Assembly (NCBI GenBank): GCA_004194705.1
Contig: SADC01000093.1
Coordinates: 124,001 to 188,000 of the forward strand
Reading direction: 5' to 3'
DNA: 64,000 nucleotides
Origin: Ditylenchus dipsaci
Lineage: Eukaryota > Nematoda > Chromadorea > Rhabditida > Anguinidae
The notes under the pieces were generated by a model. The model had not been told where the DNA came from and ran no database searches. It worked only from the letters and a program-made list of their open reading frames with translations. The position numbers were made by a program, and so were the translations under genes. This document shows, piece by piece, positions 13,601-22,789 of this stretch (the stretch's first letter is position 1; every line of letters begins with the position of its first letter).

Positions 13601-16600
13601 AGCACAGACTCTGGCCTTAGCGATGACAACTTCAACAACAATAACTACAATTACTCCAGTGTTCATAAGCGAAAACATGCTGAATCTCCAGCTATTACTT
13701 CCAAGGTAGCTGGAGTCAATAGCCTTGGGGTGGCGAACATGTCCTCCTCGGCTGACGCCCTGCCCAAAAGTGTCAGTCCTGACTCAGCCTTGTTTGAGAA
13801 CGGTTTATTGTCGGACTGTTCAAATTGCTCGGGAGATGAAGACAAAAATGGAACGATGAAAATTGAGGAAATTGAGGTAATCGATTTAGCCAAAAAGTTG
13901 TTGAATGTCGCTTGCAAAGCTATATAATTATATAATAGATTATATAATAGTTTTAAATTTTGGGTATAGCAATTTTGAGCTGGTTAAGGTGTGTAAATTC
14001 AGGAAATTTTGTTCAAACACTTCACTGGGTATGCTCGAAATTGCACTTTATTAACTTATACGCATTATTAGGCCCTAAAACACCGATAGAAAACAAGTTT
14101 TCAGGTGTGGTAAAGCACTTTTTGGTTGATATAGTGCAATTTTGAGCATAATTTTTAAAGTTTTTTAAATTTAGAATTTAAAGGTCTTTTCTGGTTTTGT
14201 TTATAAGTTTTCAGGACCCGATTAACCGAAATCATCCATTAAGGCCAGGGATAAGAATCGTACTTTTTGGAAAAAAATTGTATTTTTAGAACTACAAACT
14301 TTTTTAATTTTGGGAGTATTACGTCGAAATTTTTTTTTTCGCTTCAAAATTGCAATAAGCACGGGAAAATGACTTTTTTTACAATAGTCAAAATGTACTT
14401 ATTTGAAAATTTTCATTCGAATCCCTGATTAAGACCCTGCCTTTTATTTTTTCAAATATTTGTATCATTTTGGACAAAATATCTTTAATAATCCTTTTCA
14501 TTTATTTCATTTTAGTTCATTCATCTTTTTGAGTCGCAGGTTGCATTAGAATGTTTGTTTAAAAAATATAGTTTTCACTTACAGTCGAACCTCGATAAAC
14601 CGACACCCTGAGTTCGGTCCCTTGGGGTGCCGGCTTATCGAGGTTCGACTGTATTTTTAAAAAGGAGAGTTTGTCATTTTCGACGTTGGAAAAGGCATTT
14701 AATCTTTTGTGTCAGAAAAAACAACAAAAAAAACAAATTTTTAAAGAGACAGATGCTGGCTCTGGTTTATCTTTCCTTTTTTTCAAATTTTATTTTTTAC
14801 ATCAAATATAGTTCATCCTTAGTCATTCTGTACATTGGAGTGAAATTTTATAAAAAACTCAATGGTCACCGCTGCGAATTTTTTTACAAAGTCTCCCTCA
14901 TTATCTTTAAAATCTTCATTTTTTTAATCAGAAAAGGACTACATTTTTGGCAAAATATCTAAAAGTGCAAAAAATTGCAAACATTACCAAGACTCTTATT
15001 TTCAGTCGTCTAAGCACAAACCCATGGCAGTCTTCAGCGCTCCAAAGCCTCAGTTCAACAATTCCAACCAGACCAACATGAAGAAGATGAAGAGCATGAC
15101 CAACTCTCGTCAGCCGACAGGACACCTACAGCACTTAGCCGAGAAAACTCAGATGTCAAAACTAAGTTCCCGAACCAGTGGAAGTCGCATATCCACACCA
15201 ATGGTCAAGTGGCCAAACCCTCTGCTCTTAGCCAAACTAAGAAGGGCAACTTAATCCATAAACAGCAGCAGTCTTCCAGCCAAGAGATGAATTCACCAGA
15301 CCTAAGTGCTCGAGCAGATGTGCGCGTTCTTAGGTTAAAGCCAAATTCAGCCTCCCCCGCGGCATCCCCTTTGCTGAATAGCGAACGCTTCAAACGCATC
15401 AATTCTGGCAATTTTGTGTCTAATTTGGATGATCTAAGAGTGTCCGATTATATTAGAGTTGGAGGTGGGTTGAATTCGGACTCTAAATGCTAATAAAATG
15501 TTTTAAGAACCCTATTTCCTTTGAAAAATACCTGCTCTAAAATACCCTCCGCCATGATTTCGGGACTAAAGGCTCATGAGTCGACTATAACTTTACTCGC
15601 AACTATCAATTTAGAAATTTTTCGTACAAATCTTTTTCTTATATTTGTTAAATTATCGAAATTGTTCCTGGTCAGTGAGATAGGACCATATGAGTGGACT
15701 TGCGTCATTTTCGACTGTCCCCTTTGCTGGACTACCCATAAAATTGTAGTTTTGGTCATATCTAACGCTAAAAAAAATTAGAGGTGCGAGGAAATATTTA
15801 TTTAGCTACACCTATAAACCTGCATCTATAGATGGAGGTTTTAAACAAGAAGATATTTTCAAAATAAGATTTTCTGAGCTCAGTTCCCACCCATAGCATA
15901 CACAATCTCCACTTTTGCAAAACCATACATTTCACCTATACCACTGACGTTTTCAGGTGAAATGATCAAGTCCAATCATCAAAATCTTCAAAAACAACTC
16001 TCCAAACCCTCAGATTCTACTAACTCCGCCCAAAGAGCAACAATAGCCGCTGCTCCAGCCACCAATGGGCTGAGGAGGACGCTTTATTGAGTCGTAATGA
16101 ATCTCTGGGAATACCAGCAAACACGCCCGCCAACTCCGTAACCAACAATACCCAATCAAATACCAGAACACTCAACCCCAGTTTGCAATCAAGCAACCTA
16201 AGTGCTAGACAATCCCAGCAACCTATAAAAAGACCGCCATTTAATTCCTCCACATCTACTATAAAAAGAGCCAATTCAGTGACCGCTCCATCGCCACCCG
16301 CAGTCAACTCCAATAAGTTTTCTGCACCAGGCTACAAATCCGGAGTATCCTCTAAATCCATGAATTCACCAGGAGGGGCATCTCCAGCACCCAAACCAAA
16401 CCCACCTCGCAATAAGACTACATCAGCAACTACAGTTCAATCCACTGTAAATAACAAATCAACCCCACCATTTATGAGAGGCAATAGTGCAGGTGGCAAC
16501 TTGGGACAAGTATCTAATCAGAAAACAGCCAGTCCCAAACCAACTGTGAGCAGTCGAAGGAGGTTGAGTGAGATGAGAAATGTGGGTGGAGTTGGTGCTA

Positions 16601-17493
16601 ACAGTAGTTTGGACAGGTGTGCATCAATGCCCAAGCCAAATGGAGCTTGGAGACCTGTCAAGAAAACCGCTGAAGAGATTGTGCTTGATAAATTGGAGGT
16701 GAGCGGATACTGACTGGAGCGTATAGAGTTTTTCGACTAACAAATTGGCAAAATTGACTTAGTCTAGGGCTGTCGGTCCAGTTAATTGTTTTTGGTCTTT
16801 TAGACATCGGTTAACAGAATTGTTTTCTGCGCCATTTTTAGGATTTTTACATTTTCAAATCTGTTTCGTTCCGGTTCGGTTTGTCGATCCGGTTAACAAA
16901 ACGGATAGTTAACCATACAGTCATGTGTTCCATTAATTAGGGACATCTTTAAAAGTTCGATCTCAAACTGGGTTCGACACTATTTTCAACTGACTTCTTG
17001 AAAAAAATTCAGGAACCAGGTGAGGATCAAACTTTCCGGGGTATTAATTATCGAGGTACGACTGTTGAAAAATATGTTTAAAAAATCCACAGAGGGACCA
17101 AGGCAATTTTGGCCTATTTTTACATGTTTCTGGAGTATCCAGATTGGATTTTTTCTGTCCGTTCGCCAAAAATAATGAAATTTCATACAGTAATTCGACT
17201 ATGCTCTATAAGATGTCGTCGTCAAAATTTTCGAATCGAATCGTACAGTTCAATAAGTTCCCTTGTGACTCACAAGTTGTGAGATAAGCAAAACTGAAAA
17301 AATAATAATGCATATATGCCAAATGTTTCAGGTGAATTGGTCAGTAACAACCATAAGAGAAGTGTTCCAGCAGAACAAAGACACTAAGCCAGCCAAAATT
17401 GATACACTCTTCGGCGTCGAGCAGAATTTCACTAAGCAAAGAGCGGTAGCAACTGCAACGATTGCGGGGAAGGGAAAACCCTTCATGACCTGA
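1661..17493 (+). CDS. PH-RA-RhoGAP protein, ARHGAP20-like (15 exons, 5' end missing)
   Basis: This gene encodes a Rho-family GTPase-activating protein, expected to act at membranes and the cytoskeleton. Exons: 1661-2197, 3626-3719, 7170-7293, 7515-7632, 8728-8775, 9098-9266, 10565-10725, 10775-10950, 11001-11137, 11945-12053, 12100-12358, 13449-13876, 15006-15464, 15957-16698, 17332-17493 (stop TGA), about 1,240 codons. Domains in order: a Ser-rich N-terminal part; a PH domain (RYLFLFNDLLLISSK, then SYKLKEKISLDLIWL, FLIGWPV and EKNDWFNKLNECI); a Ras-association-like segment (GKRAAEIIQELTGNL); the RhoGAP domain; and a long, disordered Ser/Asn/Pro-rich tail. The order PH, RA, RhoGAP and the SKSxxSYKLKE motif point to ARHGAP20. 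Single-base losses are needed at about 1801 (T run), 1977 (CCC), 2027 (CC), 11060, within 15006-15464, and 16083 (TTT). With them restored, all splice phases agree. The start codon lies upstream. Confidence 0.85.
2210..2835. mobile_element. Foldback element with arms of about 130 bp
   Basis: The left arm (about 2215-2350) contains TATGTCGTTTACACCACACC, then a TTCAAAATGACC motif. The right arm (about 2700-2835) has GGTCATTTTGAAC and GGTGTGGTGCAAACGACATA. The intervening 350 bp contain a second inverted pair with GGTCATATATCC-type sequence. It lies in the first intron of the RhoGAP gene and has no ORF. Confidence 0.65.
3229..3442. mobile_element. MITE of the AAAGGGCC/CGCCAATTCAA family
   Basis: It begins TTTAAAGGGCCATGACCACG, with CGCCAATTCAAC inside the left end and TTGAATTGGCGG inside the right end. 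The centre has inverted TTTCTAACAAAAC and GTTTTGTTAGAAA. The copy at 59018-59262 matches over its whole length. Confidence 0.65.
5014..5680. mobile_element. hAT-type MITE with GC-rich ends and a perfect 8-bp target duplication
   Basis: The ends are CAGGGCTGGGCACGGCCCGG and, on the other side, GGCCCGTGCCGAGCCCTG. The element is flanked on both sides by the exact 8-bp duplication GTGGCGGA (5006-5013 and 5681-5688), the hallmark of hAT transposition. Its ends are strongly GC-rich runs of CCGGGC in an otherwise AT-rich intron. It carries a second palindrome inside (5157-5391). No transposase is present. Confidence 0.85.
5157..5391. mobile_element. Palindromic MITE nested in the hAT MITE
   Basis: The arms read AAAGGGGCGTGATCGTGC and, inverted, CGATCATGCCCCTTT; further in, GCGCGAACCAGCAGTTCTTT matches AACTGCTGGTTCGCGCC. 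TTTAA at both edges suggests a TA-rich target duplication. It is AT-rich inside, unlike the surrounding GC-rich arms. Confidence 0.6.
6899..7134. mobile_element. hAT-type MITE with a perfect 8-bp target duplication
   Basis: The 8-bp duplication GGCAGTAG flanks it (6891-6898 and 7135-7142). The ends are TAGGTCGCACGCGGTCGG and, inverted, CCGCGCGACCCTC. The interior is built of repeated GGTTAACCGA/AACCGAAA motifs. It lies 35 bp upstream of the RhoGAP exon that begins at 7170, so it sits next to that exon's splice acceptor. Confidence 0.85.
7833..8181. mobile_element. hAT-type MITE (CAGTGTTG ends)
   Basis: The left end CAGTGTTGTGCGTTGAGCTC and the right end GCCAAATAGACAACACTG are imperfect inverted repeats. 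GAGCGAGCC/GGCTCG motifs recur inside. The flanks GACATTAG and CTCGTTAG are a degraded 8-bp duplication. No coding capacity. Confidence 0.6.
8291..8461. mobile_element. pogo-type MITE (CAGTCGACTCTCGATTTAGT ends)
   Basis: The inverted ends read CAGTCGACTCTCGATTTAG and ATATCGGGAGTTGACTG. TA flanks it on both sides, as expected for pogo/Tc1 elements. Internal TTTAGTGTACAC motifs recur four times. Confidence 0.75.
9440..9560. repeat. Cluster of three short hairpins
   Basis: Three adjacent inverted repeats sit between two RhoGAP exons: AACTGGTTCCCAGTT, then CCACTGGATT with AATCCAGTGG, then ATCTACTTCCCAGTAGAT. All contain CACTGG/CCAGT or a close variant. No larger element boundary is visible. Confidence 0.45.
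10062..10448. mobile_element. Foldback element, near-palindromic, 390 bp
   Basis: The arms contain CACGTACTTTTTTAAAGTAA and its inverse, followed inward by GCAAAACTTTTTTG and ACACCGGATTCGTGCTCAGC. The last motif is shared with the large palindrome at 36.5-38.0 kb. It ends about 115 bp before the exon at 10565. Confidence 0.7.
11001..12358 (+). CDS. RhoGAP catalytic exons of the ARHGAP20-like gene
   Basis: Three exons (11001-11137, 11945-12053, 12100-12358) hold the GAP fold. The first contains KRLFGRQLEG, then PPQPVLTMIDFLTMNGASIE, followed by GIFR, whose Arg is the expected arginine finger inserted into the GTPase active site. The second continues KSPKQATVRVLKTQLDHAQ and ends VTASLLK. The third has EYLRSIPGQLL, NLLKLLPASHTVLLRSIIRL and, near its end, MNVRSLAVCIAPSLL, the Asn-containing helix conserved in RhoGAPs. 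The frame changes once, between LEGP and PPQPV near 11060, where one base appears lost. The key catalytic residues are present, so activity is plausible. Confidence 0.9.
11375..11772. mobile_element. Inverted-repeat element with a short internal ORF
   Basis: The ends are TACTTCTTCGGCTGACATCA (about 11379) and GATGTCAGCCGAAGAAGTAC (about 11751), exact inverse copies that continue into GGTGTGATG/CACACCTTC. The arms continue with less perfect pairing. An ATG-initiated 42-codon ORF (11564-11692) starts directly after a splice-acceptor-like TCGTTTCCAG. The whole lies in the intron between the two halves of the RhoGAP domain. Confidence 0.65.
12975..13352. repeat. Intron segment duplicated at 14544-14920, copy 1
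   Basis: About 375 bp are nearly identical to 14544-14920. The copies flank the exon 13449-13876, and both carry the same 69-70 bp pogo-type palindrome at the same internal position. Differences are almost all single-base length changes in homopolymers, for example GATAACC against GATAAACC. Confidence 0.8.
13013..13081. mobile_element. Minimal pogo-type MITE, 69 bp
   Basis: CAGTCGAACCTCGATAACCG pairs with GCTTATCGAGGTTCGACTG around a short GTTCGGTCCC loop, flanked by TA. It can fold into a nearly complete hairpin. Confidence 0.75.
14544..14920. repeat. Intron segment duplicated from 12975-13352, copy 2
   Basis: This is the second copy of the segment described at 12975-13352, in the same orientation. 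It includes its own pogo-type palindrome at 14582-14651. The two copies start after similar GCA(A)TTAGA sequence and diverge within the CTTTAAAA run at the 3' end. Confidence 0.8.
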
Positions 17494-19390
17494 ACTTCAA
17501 AAGGTGGATGAATAAACCCTGAGAAAAAAGACAACGAATAATTTTATTGAATGCAAAGATATTTTTTCAATCTACGATATTGTTTTATTTTGACGTTGTG
17601 TATAGAAAGTGCATTCTTGAGTTGAGCAATAAGCAGCATTTAGTATTTCAGGCCATAATTGCACTAGCGAAAATTAATTTGCATTGGGGATACCGTATTT
17701 ACTGTATTAAGTCCCCACGGGGAGTTATTTTTCAAGTTCTGAAAAATCGGAAAATTTTGAGGACGATTTTTAGATTTTAGGGTACCCAACCAAAATCTGA
17801 AAAGTGGAATCAGGAGAGCTCGTGATAATTGAGAAAACGCAAGAAAAGTATTTGCGAAATGTTTGCTCTAGGTTGAGACATGGGGTCCGTATGGTGGGGA
17901 CTTATTAGACGGTGGGGAGTTAACACAGTAAATACGGTACGCTAAATTATTATGTTGAGTAGAACTTACTGTAAGATTATTGATAGCAATACAGTCGAGT
18001 CCCGCTAACCCGGCACCCCAAAAAGTTCGTTCCCGCCTTGGGTCCGACACTTTTTTTAACCCAATTTTCGAAGTATTTTTTCAATTGTGTTTTTACAGTC
18101 TGATAGCAAATATCGTGAGGATTCCGATTTTGCCGATCGTTTTTCAAAAACCTAATATTTTTGGCTCTAAAAGACCAAAACCCCGCTAACCCGGCACCAT
18201 ATTTTAAAAAGGGTGCCGGTTAGCGGGGTTTTGGTCTTTTAGAGCCAAAAATATTAGGTTTTTGAAAAACGATCGGCAAAATCGGAATCCTCACGATATT
18301 TGCTATCAGACTGTAAAAACACAATTGAAAAAATACTTCGAAAATTGGGTTAAAAAAAGTGTCGGACCCAAGGCGGGAACGAACTTTTGGGGTGCCGGGT
18401 TAGCGGGACTCGACTGTACTACAGCTTAAAATTTTATTTTGGTTAGTGTATTCTGTGTTACTTAATAATAAACAAAATTTATAATAGAAGTGTATAAATA
18501 GATACACAAAATAAAATTCATTAAAGGTATTTGCCCGTGCGTGACACCGTAGAAAAGTCAAGGAGCAGTAAAAAATTTCTTTAGACGTTTTACATGCAAT
18601 CTTATGGTTGGGTGATTGAAAATTGTCCAGACAAAAAGGAAAATTACTGGGCTGTATAAAATCGGAAAAAAGATGAGAAAAATACCAATCGGGCTGGACA
18701 ATATCAAGCCATTCCAAAAACAAGTTTTAACTACTTTTTCGTGTATTTTAGGGTCTAAAATGTATAGAAGAGATCAGTTTTTAGAAAATTGTTATGTACA
18801 TTTTGACTTTGCCTTGGGAACTCAGGTTTAACAGCACAATCAACCCTGAAAAGGGCCCTCAGAAAATTCTTTACTGTCCTCAGTCTGAAAAATTTAGCTT
18901 TATTTTAAAAGGCTACAGAGAAATTTTTTCGGACAGTCTTGTTCCTAATATCTCAAGTATATCGATTTGTCGCAAATATATTATTTTGTCAGTCGTTTTT
19001 TAGTAAATTAAGATCTTTTCTGAAAAAATGCATAGATTTGTTGGGTCACAAATTTTCGACAAAAGAATGATTTTATCGAAGTTTTGTCAAGTAACTAATA
19101 AATTAAAATTTATTAAATTTTCGTTTTACTAAATATGTGCAGACTGTATTTTTTGCTTGTAGAGGATGTGGAGCGCCACTTGAAACACGGCTTTTTTTGG
19201 CTACCAAACTTCGTAGGATGATCAAAGTTCATACTCAATTAATTTTTATATTAAACATTGTGCTCCGAAATTTCTCATCCATGAGAAGGGAATTGCCCTG
19301 CTCCACATACAACCTTTCATGGTGGTCTTGTTTTGAACTTCTGGCCAGCTTATCTCTAAGCTTGAGCTTGATCTTGGGTGCATTAAAATC
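17494..19390. other. Intergenic, repeats only
   Basis: Apart from the palindrome at 17992-18415, I see AT-rich sequence without supportable exons. Short fragments of pogo-type ends recur just upstream (ATTATCGAGGTACGACTG near 17046). No promoter or polyadenylation signal could be assigned with confidence to the RhoGAP gene's 3' end. Confidence 0.5.
17992..18415. mobile_element. pogo-type MITE, near-perfect palindrome of 424 bp
   Basis: The ends are CAGTCGAGTCCCGCTAACCC and the exact inverse, flanked by TA. The arms of about 200 bp are almost fully complementary; the loop near 18200 is a second small CCCGCTAACCCGGCACC hairpin. A transcript would form a long double-stranded stem. Confidence 0.85.
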
Positions 19391-19429
19391 AATCTAAATG
19401 GACATGTCTTCTTTTCTCGCAGAAAACGC

Positions 19430-19862
19430 TGAAATTTGGACTAACAGTCAGCCAATAAAAACCTCAACTACCGCTTTCATGCAGTTGTATATGACATCCA
19501 CAGGTTCATCCAAGAAACTCGCCCAAATACTTATCACTCTCGGCCTGTATTGTTCACTGTAAACAGTGGGCAGAACAACCAGTCCAACGTTTCTTGTAGA
19601 CTCAATTGACCGGTGTGATAGGACTCATGTTCAGGATCGATCCAAAGAATGAGCCAAAGGCTGCGGCAAAGACTGAATTCCTTTAAAGAAAGCAGTGGTC
19701 AGCCTAATCCTTCTTGCAAAAGAGCTTTTGGCCGGATGGTGTTGTCAATAATAATGGTTTGACAGTTGAATAGCCCAATAGATAAGAATTCAGTGTAAAA
19801 TTCTGGTGGGGTATTGTGAGGAGTAATGATAAGAAACTGGGAGATCCAGGTGTGTCTAAAAA
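19430..19862 (-). pseudogene. Unrecognised coding stretch with several frameshifts
   Basis: Read on the minus strand from 19862 downward, protein-like segments succeed each other without a visible intron: FYTEFLSIGLFNCQTIIIDN, TIRPKALLQEGLG, LTTAFFKGIQS, FAAAFGSFFGSILNMSPITP, STRNVGLVVLPTVYSEQYRP and VISIWASFLDEPVDVIYN. At least three frame changes join them. Two of these are one-base losses in short homopolymers (GG near 19706 and TTT near 19679). An acceptor-like TTTTTAG precedes it. The product looks partly hydrophobic, but I recognise no family. It may be one exon of a live gene damaged by assembly error, or a pseudogene. Confidence 0.35.
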
Positions 19863-19901
19863 TGATTTATTGCTAACTTTCAACCGTACATCACCTTGGA
19901 G

Positions 19902-20245
19902 ACTAATGGCCTTTAGTGGATTTTGTAACAAATTATTGACGCTACTTGCATATACCCGCCCTCCTCCAAATCAACTTTTTAAACCCCTATATCGACTCAA
20001 AATCGCCTCAGGAGTTCAAAAAAGACATAATTTTTGAGTTCTGGTCAATAAAAATTGAATTTTGAGCATTTTGAAATTCTGACTTTTTGCCTGTTTTACC
20101 ATGTTTTTCAACATGGGACTTGGCGAAAGGAGCCTCTAAATGCATTTTTGATCAAGATTACTTCTCGGAATCATGTCTAAGGTAAGTGAGTGCGCGCAAC
20201 TCTAACTAACAAAGCCCCCTGCGCCCCGTCGTGGCGCATGGGGCT
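19902..20245. mobile_element. Partial copy of the satellite-carrying inverted-repeat element
   Basis: CGCTACTTGCATATACCCG near 19941 and the following ATCGACTCAAAATCGCCTCA match the arm of the 53.9-56.2 kb element. The GCCCCCTGC motif near 20212 also matches its right inner edge. This copy lacks the 75-bp repeats. Confidence 0.5.
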
Positions 20246-20414
20246 TGGTAGGAAATCGAGCAAATTTGAATCTATTGTTTTAAGTTTAGCTGTAATGGCA
20301 GTGTCCATAGTCGTGTTTTAAACTGTTTCTTAAAAAGTTGCCCTTCTAAAAAAATTCTCTAAGGTCTTTGAAGTTGGATGACTTCCTTGTGCGGCATACT
20401 TGATTTCTAAACTT

Positions 20415-20700
20415 ACCGTATTTCCTCTAATTACCCCCCCCCCCTCCAATTGCCGCCCCCCAGAGGTCGATCGAAAAATAAGCGCCTCCCTCTAATTGCC
20501 ACCCCCCCCCCCCTACTTTTCAGAGTTTCGATATCTTTTTCTAAGATGAGATATAGCCATTTTTAGGCCGAAAATCACCTTGAGTTTACCTTGAGTTTAG
20601 CAGGGTCAAAGCTAAACTCAAGGTGATTTTCGGCCTAAAAATGGCTATATCTCATCTTGAAAAAAAAGATATCGAAACTCTGAAAAGTTCGTTTTGTTTA
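20415..20700. repeat. C-rich tract and palindrome
   Basis: ACCGTATTTCCTCTAATTAC is followed by runs of 13 or more C. A palindrome at about 20530-20685 follows, with ATGAGATATAGCCATTTTTA and its inverse around a CCTTGAGTTTA loop. The ACCGTATTTCCTCTAATT motif is the end of a MITE family found elsewhere in the window. Confidence 0.55.
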
Positions 20701-20819
20701 GCGCAAAAACTTGACTTTGAAGGATAAGGAAAAAAATTCAGACCCATTTTCGTACAAAAGATCTTGAAAAACGACCTTGAGTTTAATAAACTCAAGGTTA
20801 CCTTGAGTTTGACCTTGAG

Positions 20820-22780
20820 TTTCGGAAACACTAGGGTGTCAAACTTTATGTTTATATTGCAGGGTTAAACCACACTGCAAAGAGTACACTGCGAGACCAA
20901 AGAGAAGTGTCCCCCGCCAATTCAAACTTTGCACATGCCGCTGCGCGCAAAAACCATGGTCCTTTAAGAAGGGTATTACTTTGTGAAAGCGAACTGCTTT
21001 TGCATTTTGAAGGCACGGAATTGTAGTTCCAGCAGTAATTATTCAGTATAAATAAAAGTAAGACCACACAGCCTACACAGTAAGCTACACGGTGTAGCCT
21101 ACACCAAGCTTCTTCAACCATTGCTTATTTTAGTTTTTTTTCAGATTTTAAACGCGATACTCGAATAATTTTCAACTGCATCTTTTAATTGATCTTTTAA
21201 GCAATGGACTGACTCCTGAGAGAGAACAGTCTATGCTGTCTATAAAATAAAACTAAAAAACTAAAAAAAATTCGAAAAATATATGAAAAGGGGGGGGGAC
21301 TAAACGACTAAACATGAGTACCAATTTATTGTCAAACACAAATAAATTTACCGACGCTACTGCTGTATACCTCTCGCGTAAAAGCTACTGGAATATAACC
21401 TCCCAAAAATTTTTGGAGGATTCATACAATCACCATTTTTGAAAAAAAAAGTTGTACAAAAGCTATTGTTAGTAATGGCTAGGCTCTGAGCCTGAACCTA
21501 TCAACGTAGGGAATGACCGTGCGATTTCTATGATATTTTTTCACAAACAGGTAGAGAAACCCCTAATTTATTATGCTAGCCTCGTGGGTTTTGCTAAAAC
21601 TATAATGTGCGAAGGTTTTCGGAGCACACGAAGATTCAGAAGACAAGCTTCACGAAATATAAAGCAATTGAAGCAATTTTGACCAGATAAGTGTGGTGTC
21701 CAGTGGGTGGTGGGGCTGTGTTGCTTTCATGTCACAAGTTCCTTATGCATGCACTTTTAATTTTTTTATTATCTCGCTGGTCACTAAAAACCAAGCCAAG
21801 TTTTCTGAATAGGCTTGGGCTTCAATGCTAAATTCACATGAAAATAAATGTGTCACCATCGTGCTCAAAGCACTAAAATTGGTTTGAAACGGGTAGAAAG
21901 AAAGTATTGGGTGAAAAACAAAAATAAATAAATTTCCAAAATTTGCAAAATGCAAAGTGTCGACTGGCTGACAGAAATAGTGCAAATTTTGCACGTTAAT
22001 TCAAATTTGCAAATTCTTAGTGGAACAGAAATTCACTTTTGATTTGCACTTGGCACCTTATCACTTGTCACGTTGCGAAAAAATGTTAGTAGGACTGAAA
22101 TTGCAAAATTTGCATTTTGCACTTTGCATTTATTGGGATAAGAAATTTGCAAATTTGCATGCAAAGTGCAAAATTTGCAGTTAGTGGATAGACCCCAGGG
22201 TGCCCATCGCCAGTTCTCGGAACAAATTTAGGTCCATTAACGGTGTTTAATTTTTAAATGATTTCCTTTAATTCAATTGTGTAAAAAATTTTAAATGATT
22301 TCTTTTACTTCAATTGTATTAAAAAAAAATAGAAATGTTATTATCTGTGACCAAGCTTAAACATTAAAAAAAACGGAAAAAAACTCTTCTATTGATCAAA
22401 ATATGAATTATTTTGATAAAATCTTCATAGAATTTTGATAAATTTACGAAACCAAGTCACAACCACCAAATTGTTTGTACTAAAGTTACTGGTTACTAGT
22501 TTTAAAGTTGAATTGCTTTGGCTTGAATCTTGTCCAATTTGATTGTTAACTTGTGAGTCTTTGCATTAGGGATGTTACATTTCCGGGCTAACTAATAATG
22601 GAGTAAGTGTAATAAGTGTAATAAGATCGAGTGTAATAAGTTCAATTTCCCTTTTATTTTCAATCGGTATCTCTTATCGCCCTAGTATACCATATCACAT
22701 CAGATAAGATAGTTTAGTATGAGTAGTCAGACCAATGCCTTCATTGCCACTATTTCATCGTATTGTCGACAAAATCTTCA
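20820..22780. other. Intergenic, low complexity and repeat fragments
   Basis: Between about 21930 and 22190 the sequence is a degenerate array of GCAAATTTGC/GCAAAATGCAAAGTGC-type words on both strands. The rest is AT-rich with no supportable exon. No start region for the membrane-protein gene downstream could be resolved. Confidence 0.45.
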
Positions 22781-22789
22781 CGCGCCAAA

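Noticed and set aside
15205..15411. Minus-strand open frames over the RhoGAP tail exons
   Set aside because: They are shadows of the Ser/Asn-rich plus-strand coding exons, whose phases and splice sites are consistent.
1661..17493. Reading the RhoGAP gene as a pseudogene because of its frameshifts
   Set aside because: All six shifts are one-base losses, most of them in short homopolymers, the splice sites are intact, and the catalytic motifs are conserved, so assembly error explains it better.
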